Source of the DNA: UBA2402 sp044371005
GTDB lineage: Bacteria > Planctomycetota > Phycisphaerae > Phycisphaerales > UBA1924
Assembly: GCA_044371005.1 (NCBI GenBank)
Contig: JBILUL010000004.1
Coordinates: 16,032-80,031 of the forward strand
DNA length: 64,000 nt
Direction of reading: 5' to 3'
The notes below the pieces were generated by a model. It saw only the letters and a list, made by a program, of their open reading frames with translations. It ran no database searches and was not told where the DNA came from. The first letter of the stretch is position 1. Each line of letters begins with the position of its first letter. The position numbers and the translations under genes are program-made. Shown here piece by piece: positions 1-8,285 of the stretch.

Positions 1-2657
1 CAGGTCCCGGCGATGGGTGCTGCGTGGGCTGTCGTGATCCATTTGCGGCACGCGGCGATGAGTGCCGCGGCGTCGATGGGCTTGGTGGCGTAGTCGTCGC
101 ACCCAGCATCGAGGCACTTTTGCCGATCATCAGCCATGGCATGTGCGGTCAGTGCGATGATGGGGATCCGGACGCCCAGTTCGCGGAGCTTGCGAGTCGC
201 CGCGTACCCGTCCAGCACCGGCATCTGCATATCCATGAGGATGAGGTCGAAGGCTTCCGTCGGGGCGTTCGAACTGGCGAAGTGATCGACAGCCTCCTGT
301 CCGTTCTGGACGGAGGTGACCTGGATGCCAGCTCGCTTGAGGTGAAAGCAGATGAGCCGCTGGTTGTCGGGGCCGTCTTCCGCAAGGAGGATCCGGGCGT
401 GAAGCGTGGCCGGTCCGGCGGGCGAGTGTGATTCCTCCCGAACCGTGGGCGCTCCGGGACGTTCGATCCAGGTCGCATTCTTCAGTGGGCCGGTGCTGAT
501 GACGACTGAGAACGTGCTGCCGGAGCCTTGGCTGGTGGTGACCGAGATGTCGCCTCCGAGCAACTGGGCCAGACGTTTGGAGATGGTGAGGCCCAGGCCT
601 GTGCCGCCGAAGCGCCGTGTCATCGAGTCGTCGGCCTGAGAGAAGGGGATGAAGAGCTTGCTCAGGGCTGACTCGGGCATCCCGATGCCGGTATCGATGA
701 CATCGATTCGCAATTGCGGGAAGCCGGGCTTCTGCGTCTGGTCGATCGCGACCCGAAGAGTGACTGATCCGCGATGGGTGAACTTGACGGCGTTGCCGAC
801 GAGATTCAGCAGTATCTGACGCAGCCGCGTCGGATCTGATCGGATCGTGGCGGGGATGGGGCCGGCGTATTCGAGATGGATCGAAAGGCCCTTGGCTTCA
901 GCCGGCGTTTTCATCAGCGTGGCAACGCTGGAGATGATCTCGGCGGGCGAGCACTCGATGGATTCGACGCTCATCCGACCGGCTTCGATCTTCGAGATGT
1001 CCAGCAGGTCGTTGATGATGCCCAGCAGGTGCTGGGCGTTGCGCCGGATCGTCGAGACGTGTTCGCGTCGGACATCGTCGGGGATGGTGGCTTCGCCAAG
1101 CAGATCAGTGAAGCCCAGAATTGCGGTCATCGGGGTTCTGATCTCATGGCTCATGTTGGCCAGGAACTGGCTCTTGGCCACGTTCGCTGCTTCCGCATCG
1201 GTTCGTGCCTGACTGAGTGCTCGTTCGGCGAGGATGCGCTCGGTGATGTCCTCGATGGTCCCGATGAGATGCTCCACGGCCTCGTTCCGGCGGACCGGGG
1301 CGGCGTGGATGCTGACCCACTGGTCGCCGCGGTCGAGCCGGTAGCGACCATTGACGGGCCTTCCAGAGCTCACTGCTTCGTTCCACGACGCCGTGAACTG
1401 GCCGCGGCATTCAGACGCGATGTACCCGGCCAGGTCGTCGCCGGAGAGATGTTCATCGCCGGTACAGAGAATGCGTGCGGTGGCATCGTTCGCGTACGAC
1501 GATTGACGCGTGGTCGAGGCGACGAAGATGCCCAGTGGCGAGCACCGTGCCATCGTCCGGAACCGATTCTCACTCTCGGTGACTGCCGAACGCGACTCTT
1601 CCAGCGCATTGAGCGTGGAGTTGATGCTTGCGGCCAGCACCGCGATCTCGTCGGTTCCTTCTCTTCGAACGCGGCCATTGACCGATGAACGGTCGCGGAT
1701 TGCCGCCAGATCATTCATCAGCCGGAGCACGCGGTGGATCACCGTTCGCTTGAGCATGAGCGAGATGACCACTGAGAAGACGCTTCCCGCAATGAGCAGG
1801 GCCCACGCAAGGTGGTTGAGGCTGGTCCGACCCTGCATCATGATCGTGCGTGGCAGCCGGACTTCAAGCTCGAATTGACCGCCGGCCAGATCTGCAAAGG
1901 TCATGCGAGAAACGATCGTGTCCGCGTTCATCGGTTGAACGCTCGTCATCGCGTTCGTGGTATCCGAGGGGGCACTCCGCAGGTTCGGGTCAACTTCGGC
2001 AAGGCTGCGGATCGTGTTCAGATCGTCATCGCCGAACTGACGGACGAAGATGATGCCGCCGTGATTTTCGCCTTCGCCGCTGTTGGGGAGGATCCATCGT
2101 CCGACCACGTAATAGATGCCACCATCCGACGCAGGGAGAAGGCCCTTGAGCTCGCCGGTCTCAAGCAGTCGCTTCAGCGAGCCCGATGCGACGATTGCGT
2201 CAGTGAGCACCTGTGGAGCCGGTGAGAGGTCGCCCTCCTTGTAATCTTCCGAAGGCAGACCCTCGGAGCTTATCAGGGTGCCGTCAGTCGCATAGACAAG
2301 ACGGGCGACCAGACTCAGATTCGGAAGGCTGGTTGGGTCGAGGTTTTCCTTGCGGAACTGCTCGTCGGGCTCGACCATGTGCTGATACATGGAGTCCCAG
2401 TTCGAATAGTCCTTGACGTTCATGTCGAGGCGGTCGGCGATATAGGTGATCACCGCGTGGGCCCGGTTCACGGCATCCTGGGCGTGTGCCTTCTCAGCGG
2501 CTTCGAATCGGGCCGTAAGGATCAGATGCGAAGTGCCATACAGCAGCAGCATCAGCGATGCGGCGGTTGCAATGACGATGATGTTGGCCTTGGTTCCGAG
2601 ACGCACGGGACTCCCAGGCCGCGAGTAGTGCACGCGGCATGGAACTATCGACCCCAT
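1..2657 (-). CDS. Hybrid sensor histidine kinase, CHASE4-HAMP-PAS-HisKA-HATPase-REC (partial, 3' end off window)
   Basis: An inner-membrane sensor kinase of which 885 codons are visible; no stop occurs before the left edge. Residues about 24-46 are a first membrane segment. The extracytoplasmic region carries the CHASE4 hallmark DYSNWDSMYQHM. A second membrane segment (about 283-304) leads into a HAMP-like linker and a PAS domain (about 370-480). The HisKA H-box is SHEIRTPM, with phospho-acceptor His504. The ATPase domain shows DTGIGM and FGGTGLGL. A C-terminal receiver domain has LMDMQMP, with phospho-acceptor Asp809. The ATG at 2657 is the first after an in-frame stop at 2703-2705. The signal sensed and the output are unknown; a receiver at the end suggests a phosphorelay to a separate protein. 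It lies 129 bp downstream of the OPT transporter gene on the same strand. Confidence 0.9.
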   Translation of the reverse strand, partial: MGSIVPCRVHYSRPGSPVRLGTKANIIVIATAASLMLLLYGTSHLILTARFEAAEKAHAQDAVNRAHAVITYIADRLDMNVKDYSNWDSMYQHMVEPDEQFRKENLDPTSLPNLSLVARLVYATDGTLISSEGLPSEDYKEGDLSPAPQVLTDAIVASGSLKRLLETGELKGLLPASDGGIYYVVGRWILPNSGEGENHGGIIFVRQFGDDDLNTIRSLAEVDPNLRSAPSDTTNAMTSVQPMNADTIVSRMTFADLAGGQFELEVRLPRTIMMQGRTSLNHLAWALLIAGSVFSVVISLMLKRTVIHRVLRLMNDLAAIRDRSSVNGRVRREGTDEIAVLAASINSTLNALEESRSAVTESENRFRTMARCSPLGIFVASTTRQSSYANDATARILCTGDEHLSGDDLAGYIASECRGQFTASWNEAVSSGRPVNGRYRLDRGDQWVSIHAAPVRRNEAVEHLIGTIEDITERILAERALSQARTDAEAANVAKSQFLANMSHEIRTPMTAILGFTDLLGEATIPDDVRREHVSTIRRNAQHLLGIINDLLDISKIEAGRMSVESIECSPAEIISSVATLMKTPAEAKGLSIHLEYAGPIPATIRSDPTRLRQILLNLVGNAVKFTHRGSVTLRVAIDQTQKPGFPQLRIDVIDTGIGMPESALSKLFIPFSQADDSMTRRFGGTGLGLTISKRLAQLLGGDISVTTSQGSGSTFSVVISTGPLKNATWIERPGAPTVREESHSPAGPATLHARILLAEDGPDNQRLICFHLKRAGIQVTSVQNGQEAVDHFASSNAPTEAFDLILMDMQMPVLDGYAATRKLRELGVRIPIIALTAHAMADDRQKCLDAGCDDYATKPIDAAALIAACRKWITTAHAAPIAGT

Positions 2658-2786
2658 CCCGTGGGGCCCGAATCCGGATCCACGCAGAGGGATTCCCGGG
2701 CGTCAGTTCGCGGTCGAATGTGCCGTCTTTGCGGCGTACGCAGGCCCCTTCGCAGGGGATGCGGCGTCTTCATCTCTGGAGAAGTC

Positions 2787-4838
2787 TCACTGCATGCCAA
2801 GGAGGCCAAGTGCCGTAGCTGTCATGGCGATGACCGCCTTGATCAGGGATTCACCGGCGATCAGTCCCGATGCCAGCGGAACGGAGTACTTGTCCGCACC
2901 CTTGCGATTGATGAGTTCCCAGCCGAAGATGACCAGTGCGCCCAGGAAGAATCCAAGTGCGTTGTTGAAAGGCACAACCCAGGAAAGACCAAGTCCCATC
3001 GCCGAGGGGAGGTAGGGACGAAGCCGAGCGGGTGAGAACTTGTCGATCAACGGCAGGATGATGCCGACGGCCGCGCCGATCAGGATGGCCAGCTTGGCGG
3101 ATTCAGGCAGTGTCTCCACGCCCTTGGTGAGCACGCGGGCGACAGCTTCCCACTGGCGCGTTGCCGGTGCAGCGAACTTCTCGAGTGCGGCCTTGTTGGG
3201 CACCATGAGGAACCAGATCGGGACGATGGCAATCGTTCCGAAGAAGACGCCGATGAACTGAGCGATGAACTGGCGACGAGGGTTGGCACCCAGGAGGTAA
3301 CCGCTCTTGAGGTCGGTCAGAAGGTCGGCGCTCGAAGACGCGCTGTTGGCCGCGATGCCGGCAGAGGCGAGGTTGGGGACCATCTGGCCCGGGTGGAAGA
3401 TCGCGAAGGTCAGCTGCATGACCTTGCCCATCGCACCGATGGGGGTCGTGTCGGTTTCACCGGTTGCGCGGCAGGCTACGAGCGAGAGCACGAACGACAT
3501 CGCCACTGCGATGAGTCCTGCCCACCAGGCGATCTTGAAGGCGATGACCTGGACGAACAGCATGGCGATGGTGATGGGCACCATGCCCACGACCATCCAG
3601 ATGAACGGGACTTCGATGTCCTTCTGACGGGCATCGACTTCAGGGCCGCCGCCGCCGATGCTCGAGAAAGCACGAACGATCGTCTTCCACTGGAGCGCGA
3701 CCGCGGTCAAGCTGGCGATCACCATCAGTGCCGTGCCGCCCCAGAGCGACCAGGTCGTCAGGCGGATCACCGACCCGCTGCCGTTGAGCATCATGTTGGC
3801 GTGGACGCTCGGGTCGATGGTGCCTGCGTCGTAGGTCACCACACCCGCGGCGTCGGTCACCCACCCGCTGCCCTTGGTCGCCACATCCTTGGCCACCAGA
3901 TAAGGCGTCACGACGAAGTAGAGGAGTGCCGAGCCTGCGATCATGGACAGACAGACCCGCATGCGGGTGATGATGCCCGCCGCGATCAGGAGCATGCTGG
4001 GTTCGAACCCGAAGGTCGTGAGCTGCTTGCCATGGATCTGGAAGAGACCGGTGGCGGGTAACAGTTCGGGAAGGCGAACCTTGCCCATGAGTCTGTCGAG
4101 TGCGTGAATCGTGCCTTCGCCCGTGTTCAGAATGCCGACCAGCGCACCGACGATCATGCCACCCACGAGGGTGTAGGCCTTGTCGATGGCATCGCGGCCC
4201 TTGCTGTAGAGACTGCGAAGCGTCTCCGCCGCGGCGACGCCGGAGGGGAATCGCAGCTGCTCGTGATTGATCATCTGCCGCTTGAGCGGAATCGCCAGGA
4301 AGACACCCATGAGGCCGGTGCAGAGCGTGAAGAGTGCGACTGCCCAGATCGGAGACGTCGGCAGCGCCCAGCTCTTCACATCGGCGGGAGTCTTGCCATC
4401 GGGCACTTCGGCCAGGAGCAGGAGGGCACCGAACATCGTGGCGATGGTGGAGCCTGTGGAGTAGCCCGCCGCGGAGGCGGTGGACTGCATGCAGTTGTTC
4501 TCAAGGATCGACATCTGGGAGACCTTGCCGCCCGAGACGGTGCGGAGGAGGTTCCAGAAGACGAAGCTCATGACGCAGGCCGTGATGGCGACACCGAAGG
4601 CCCAGCCGATCGCCAGCGTGGTGTACAGGTTCGCAGCGGCCATGAGCATGCCCAGAACGCCGCCAACGACCACCGCGCGGACGGTGAGCTGGGGCATCTG
4701 ATCGCCCTGATAGACATGCTTGAACCAGTGCGCGTCCTTCTGCTCGGGCGTCGCATCCTCGGGCAGGGCGGGTACGCCGGGTCCGAAGGGTGAAGCGGTC
4801 GAGTCCTGTTCTTCGATCGAACTTGAGGGTCCGGCCAT
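2787..4838 (-). CDS. OPT family oligopeptide transporter
   Basis: A 683-residue polytopic membrane protein with a soluble acidic N-terminus (about 50 residues) and many hydrophobic helices. The opening helices with VSQMSILENNCMQSTASAAGYSTGS and later NSASSSADLLTDLKSGYLLGANPRRQFIAQ are hallmarks of bacterial OPT/YSL-type proteins. Family members import oligopeptides or metal chelates, probably driven by protons; the substrate cannot be read from the sequence. The length is normal for bacterial OPT proteins. The start has a GGAG about 11 nt upstream. The gene is followed by the histidine kinase after 129 bp, so a functional link is possible but unproven. Confidence 0.9.
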   Translation of the reverse strand: MAGPSSSIEEQDSTASPFGPGVPALPEDATPEQKDAHWFKHVYQGDQMPQLTVRAVVVGGVLGMLMAAANLYTTLAIGWAFGVAITACVMSFVFWNLLRTVSGGKVSQMSILENNCMQSTASAAGYSTGSTIATMFGALLLLAEVPDGKTPADVKSWALPTSPIWAVALFTLCTGLMGVFLAIPLKRQMINHEQLRFPSGVAAAETLRSLYSKGRDAIDKAYTLVGGMIVGALVGILNTGEGTIHALDRLMGKVRLPELLPATGLFQIHGKQLTTFGFEPSMLLIAAGIITRMRVCLSMIAGSALLYFVVTPYLVAKDVATKGSGWVTDAAGVVTYDAGTIDPSVHANMMLNGSGSVIRLTTWSLWGGTALMVIASLTAVALQWKTIVRAFSSIGGGGPEVDARQKDIEVPFIWMVVGMVPITIAMLFVQVIAFKIAWWAGLIAVAMSFVLSLVACRATGETDTTPIGAMGKVMQLTFAIFHPGQMVPNLASAGIAANSASSSADLLTDLKSGYLLGANPRRQFIAQFIGVFFGTIAIVPIWFLMVPNKAALEKFAAPATRQWEAVARVLTKGVETLPESAKLAILIGAAVGIILPLIDKFSPARLRPYLPSAMGLGLSWVVPFNNALGFFLGALVIFGWELINRKGADKYSVPLASGLIAGESLIKAVIAMTATALGLLGMQ

Positions 4839-4913
4839 GGGCGCGTGTCTCCAGAAGGTGCTTCCCGTCGGGAATGAGACAACACCCTAACACACGAGCA
4901 TGCAATTGGCAAG

Positions 4914-4944
4914 AAAAAAGTTCCGCCCAGGTGCAATTCCGGGC
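4914..4944 (-). terminator. Possible weak terminator after gmhA
   Basis: On the minus strand, a 6-bp stem (GCCCGG with CTGGGC, one G-U pair) is followed, after GGAAC, by a run of T residues. It lies just beyond the gmhA stop and before the OPT start. The stem is short and separated from the T run, so this is tentative. Confidence 0.35.
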
Positions 4945-4958
4945 AATGGGGGCAAAGG

Positions 4959-5546
4959 TCAGGCCGGGAGCGAGGCCTCGATCATCTCCACCCAGGTGTG
5001 CAGGATCAGCATGTGCAGTTCCTGGATCCGGTCGGAGGTCTCGCCGGGCACGATGATGGGTTCATCGCACAACGCGGCGAGCTTCCCACCGCCCTTTCCC
5101 AGCAGCCCGATCACCGTCATGCCGCGCGTTCTGCCGGCCAGAGCCGCGTTCAGGCAGTTGGGCGAGTTGCCCGAAGTGGAGAGCACGATGAGGACATCGC
5201 CCGCCTTGCCAAAGGCCTCGACGCCACGGGCAAAGACCTGATCGAAGCCAAAATCGTTCGCGGTGCAGGTCAGATGTCCAGGTTCACTGATCGCCAGCGC
5301 GGGAAGTGCCCGGCGGTCGTTGCGGAAGCGGCCTGTGAGTTCCTCGGCAAAGTGCACGGCATCGCACAGCGAACCGCCGTTGCCGCAGATGATCGATTTG
5401 GCCCCGGCGTTGTAGGCGGTGCAGAGGACCTGGCCCGCAGTGCTGATGGCCTGCCGGAGCGACCGGTTGGCACTCAGGTCTTCCAGAACCCGCTGGGCGG
5501 CGGCAAGCGAAGCGTCGAGAATGTGGCTCGGATCGGAAGGGGGCAT
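4959..5546 (-). CDS. gmhA: Phosphoheptose isomerase-like SIS-domain protein
   Basis: A 195-residue cytoplasmic protein with the full SIS fold. GNGGSLCDAVHFAEELTGRF near residue 55 matches the GmhA phosphate and substrate loop, and LSTSGNSPN near residue 120 is the second phosphate-binding loop. The C-terminal QELHMLILHTWVEMIE is also GmhA-like. GmhA converts sedoheptulose 7-phosphate to D-glycero-manno-heptose 7-phosphate for lipopolysaccharide heptose. No other heptose gene is adjacent, so the exact sugar phosphate is inferred from the family. No clear ribosome binding site is visible before the ATG. Confidence 0.85.
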   Translation of the reverse strand: MPPSDPSHILDASLAAAQRVLEDLSANRSLRQAISTAGQVLCTAYNAGAKSIICGNGGSLCDAVHFAEELTGRFRNDRRALPALAISEPGHLTCTANDFGFDQVFARGVEAFGKAGDVLIVLSTSGNSPNCLNAALAGRTRGMTVIGLLGKGGGKLAALCDEPIIVPGETSDRIQELHMLILHTWVEMIEASLPA

Positions 5547-5598
5547 GTGTGGGTCATTGTTGCCCCGCAGCGTGCCTGACGCGGTCCCACACCCAAAC

Positions 5599-7143
5599 TC
5601 AGTCCGTCGGGAGCCCCTTTGACTCCCAGATCCGCTTCAACTGCTCGTAGGTGGTCGGTTCCCAGACCGACGAATCACTCATCTCGATCCGCAGCAGCGA
5701 GCCTGATGCGTCGAAGTACGCCACCATGGGCTTGCGACCTTCCACCGACTGCGTTGAGACCTTCCATCCCTTATCGCCGTTGCCGGTATCGATCGCCTCG
5801 AGCAGGTCGCGGCGCAGCACAACCTTGCTTTCATTCGAGTTCCAGCTGTAGAACCCATGTTCAGCCTCGACCCCTGCCTTCATGAGCAGGTACGGCAGCA
5901 TCTGGGATTCAACGCCGGAGATGTACCCTTCGCCCTGGAACGCCGGCTTGGTTGATCTGGGTGCGGTGCCGGTGCTTTCGGTTCGGATGATCATGCTCTG
6001 GCCGTTTCGGCCACCCGTCTCGTTTGCAACCAGCGGCTTCTCGCCCTTCTTGCCGGTTCGCATCGCATTGGTCAGGACCCAGGTTTCCTCTTCACGGTCG
6101 GGGCTCATGAAGTACGCGGATCGTGAATCGGTGACCGAACCATCCTTGGCCAGAATTCGCGCATCGATCTGCACGATGATGCCCTCGGCACGGTTGCCGC
6201 TGGCCTTGCTGGCCGACCCGGAATTCGAGTCAAGCAGCGAGCGGGGGCCCCAGATGAACTTGATCCGCCGGTAGGCGATCTCACGCGCATTGGCATCGGA
6301 GCCGTCGGAGTTGGGCATGTAGCGGCGTTCCCAGCGTTCCGGGTGCGCCGCGATGATCTCCCGCAGAGTGTCGGTGCCGACGGATTCAAAGAGCTTGATC
6401 CCGGCACTGATCGCGGCGGAACGGTCCGCAGCGATCTTCGCCGGGTCTTCGATCTTGATGGTCGCGATGATCGTCTCCATCATCGTCCGCGCCTTCTTGA
6501 AGTTCGGCGGCGTGGTCAGCATGTCAAAGACGACGAACTGCCCGGGTGAGCAGCGGATGGACGCGAACACACGAGTCTGCGGAATCCGGCCGTCCAGGCT
6601 GGGGAGTTCAATGGTCCAGCGGGCACAGTCGTAGCCCGCAACGGTGAGGCGTTCGCCGGCCCGCGGCTCGCGGATGAGCTTGCCAGTGGCCATCGCCTCC
6701 GCCGCGGCTTGCTTGTCAATGCCGAACGATTCATACACCGATTGCAGCGTGCTGTCTGCCACCGTCTCGCATGTTGCATCGATGTCGGTCGTCCTGGGCG
6801 TCTTGATCTGCAGCGTCCAGCTCAAATCGTCTGGAGCCATGATGATCTTGCTGTCGCGTCCGGCCGAATCCGTCTGGCTGGTGACGCCCAGAGGGCAGCT
6901 CACGCTGAGTCCGACCGACGCCAATCGCAGTGGCATCTCGGCGAACTCGACGGTCGTGGTTCCACGCTCGGTGGGCGGTGGAGACTTGGCCGCAGGCGTC
7001 TGCGCGGCGGTGGTCCTGGGCTGCGATTGCCGCGTGGCACGTTCGCCGCTGGCCCCGGGGCTGAGCGAAGGCTTGGGCTGTCCAGCCACATGGGTGGCGG
7101 AGAGTGCCAGAAGAGCGCAGAGCACAAGAGGTTGAGTACGCAT
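5599..7143 (-). CDS. Secreted protein of unknown function
   Basis: A 514-residue protein with a clear Sec signal peptide (hydrophobic residues about 5-20, cleavage likely after HVAG). A low-complexity Pro/Ala/Thr/Ser linker follows to about residue 65, then a globular region without a motif I recognise. Two halves can be seen: an alpha/beta-like segment resembling PsbP/DUF-type secreted domains (about 70-230), then a beta-rich region ending WEPTTYEQLKRIWESKGLP. It is likely periplasmic or exported. It sits 52 bp upstream of gmhA on the same strand and may be cotranscribed. I do not assign a function. Confidence 0.75.
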   Translation of the reverse strand: MRTQPLVLCALLALSATHVAGQPKPSLSPGASGERATRQSQPRTTAAQTPAAKSPPPTERGTTTVEFAEMPLRLASVGLSVSCPLGVTSQTDSAGRDSKIIMAPDDLSWTLQIKTPRTTDIDATCETVADSTLQSVYESFGIDKQAAAEAMATGKLIREPRAGERLTVAGYDCARWTIELPSLDGRIPQTRVFASIRCSPGQFVVFDMLTTPPNFKKARTMMETIIATIKIEDPAKIAADRSAAISAGIKLFESVGTDTLREIIAAHPERWERRYMPNSDGSDANAREIAYRRIKFIWGPRSLLDSNSGSASKASGNRAEGIIVQIDARILAKDGSVTDSRSAYFMSPDREEETWVLTNAMRTGKKGEKPLVANETGGRNGQSMIIRTESTGTAPRSTKPAFQGEGYISGVESQMLPYLLMKAGVEAEHGFYSWNSNESKVVLRRDLLEAIDTGNGDKGWKVSTQSVEGRKPMVAYFDASGSLLRIEMSDSSVWEPTTYEQLKRIWESKGLPTD

Positions 7144-7218
7144 GCTGGGTGACTATCGGTTCCATCCCCCGGGGCCGGATGAGATCAGTGGCCCCGCTTC
7201 AGGGGATCGGAGTGCTCA

Positions 7219-8205
7219 TCAAGCTTCGGGGAAGTCATACATCGCGGCGTATCTGCCGGTTTCAAGCCACTGGATCTGGCGGAGGATGTCGTTGCAGAGG
7301 GTCGAGGCCCCGAAGCGGAAGTAGTCCGCGCTGAGCCACGCCTCGCCTCCGGGAAGGTGGCCAAGCGTCTCCTTGACCATGACGAGGTAGTGGAGGGCCT
7401 GCTTGGCGGTCCGGATGCCGCCGGCGGGCTTCATGCCCACCTTGCGCCCGGTCGCCGTGTACCAGTCGCGGATTGCTTCGAGCATGACCAGTGTGACGGG
7501 CATGGTCGCCGCGGGCTGCACCTTGCCGGTGGAGGTCTTGATGAAGTCGATGGGGCGGTGGCCGGTCTGCTGCATCAGATCTTCGCAGGCATCGTCGATG
7601 TCGGCCATGGCCCGGATGGCCAGGTCGCTGGCGTGCCGGACGTTGTCGAATGTGTCAAGTTCGCCGGTCTCGAGAATGACCTTGAGGTGGGCTGGGTGGC
7701 GGCCATCGCGAAGCGGCTCCATGCAAGCCTGCTTCACGGCGCGGATTTCATGGGCGACTTCGTCGTAGCGGCCTGCGAGAAAGGCTCCCCGGTTGATGAC
7801 CATGTCGATCTCATGGGCGCCATCAGCGATGGCGAGGCGTGTGTCATCAAGCCGGACTTCGAGGGGGTATTGCCCGCTGGGAAAGCCCGTGGCAACCGAG
7901 GCGACATGAACGCCCGTGCCTGCCAGCGTCTGTGCGGCGGTCTTCACCAGGGCGGGATAGACGCACACGGCCGCCACCGAGGGCAGGTCGGCCCGCGATG
8001 GGTCCGGAGTGACTGCCTTGCGGCACAGGCCCTTGACCTTTTCAACTGAGTCCTTGCCCTCCAGGGTGGTCAGATCGAGCATCGAGAGGGCCAGAAGCAG
8101 CCCCGACTTCTTCGTCGCGCTCTTGATGGAGCGCTTGGTGAAGGCGGCGGCACGTTCCTGTGCCATGACGGCATCGACGGTGGGGCTTGGAGCGGAGGGA
8201 CGCAT
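7219..8205 (-). CDS. deoC: Deoxyribose-phosphate aldolase
   Basis: A 328-residue class I aldolase that cleaves 2-deoxyribose 5-phosphate to glyceraldehyde 3-phosphate and acetaldehyde in deoxynucleoside catabolism. The Schiff-base lysine lies in DFIKTSTGKV (Lys223), the second active-site lysine in GMKPAGG (Lys259) and the acidic partner in EIDMVINRG (Asp134). The frame stays open upstream to 8424. The upstream part is low-complexity Arg/Pro and overlaps putA, so I chose the ATG at 8205, which begins MRPSAPS. The protein is longer than the usual 220-260 residue enzymes because of an N-terminal helical extension, as in the eukaryote-like DeoC subgroup. It is divergent from putA. Confidence 0.9.
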   Translation of the reverse strand: MRPSAPSPTVDAVMAQERAAAFTKRSIKSATKKSGLLLALSMLDLTTLEGKDSVEKVKGLCRKAVTPDPSRADLPSVAAVCVYPALVKTAAQTLAGTGVHVASVATGFPSGQYPLEVRLDDTRLAIADGAHEIDMVINRGAFLAGRYDEVAHEIRAVKQACMEPLRDGRHPAHLKVILETGELDTFDNVRHASDLAIRAMADIDDACEDLMQQTGHRPIDFIKTSTGKVQPAATMPVTLVMLEAIRDWYTATGRKVGMKPAGGIRTAKQALHYLVMVKETLGHLPGGEAWLSADYFRFGASTLCNDILRQIQWLETGRYAAMYDFPEA

Positions 8206-8285
8206 GGTGGAGGCAATGGTACGCGATCCGAGGGCTTCATCCCCGGAACAGTGCAAATCCCGGTTCTGGTCAGCTACCCTTTTGC

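Noticed and set aside
2658..2786. A CCCCT/AGGGG hairpin between the OPT gene and the histidine kinase as a terminator.
   Set aside because: The stem is only five base pairs and no T run follows on the minus strand.
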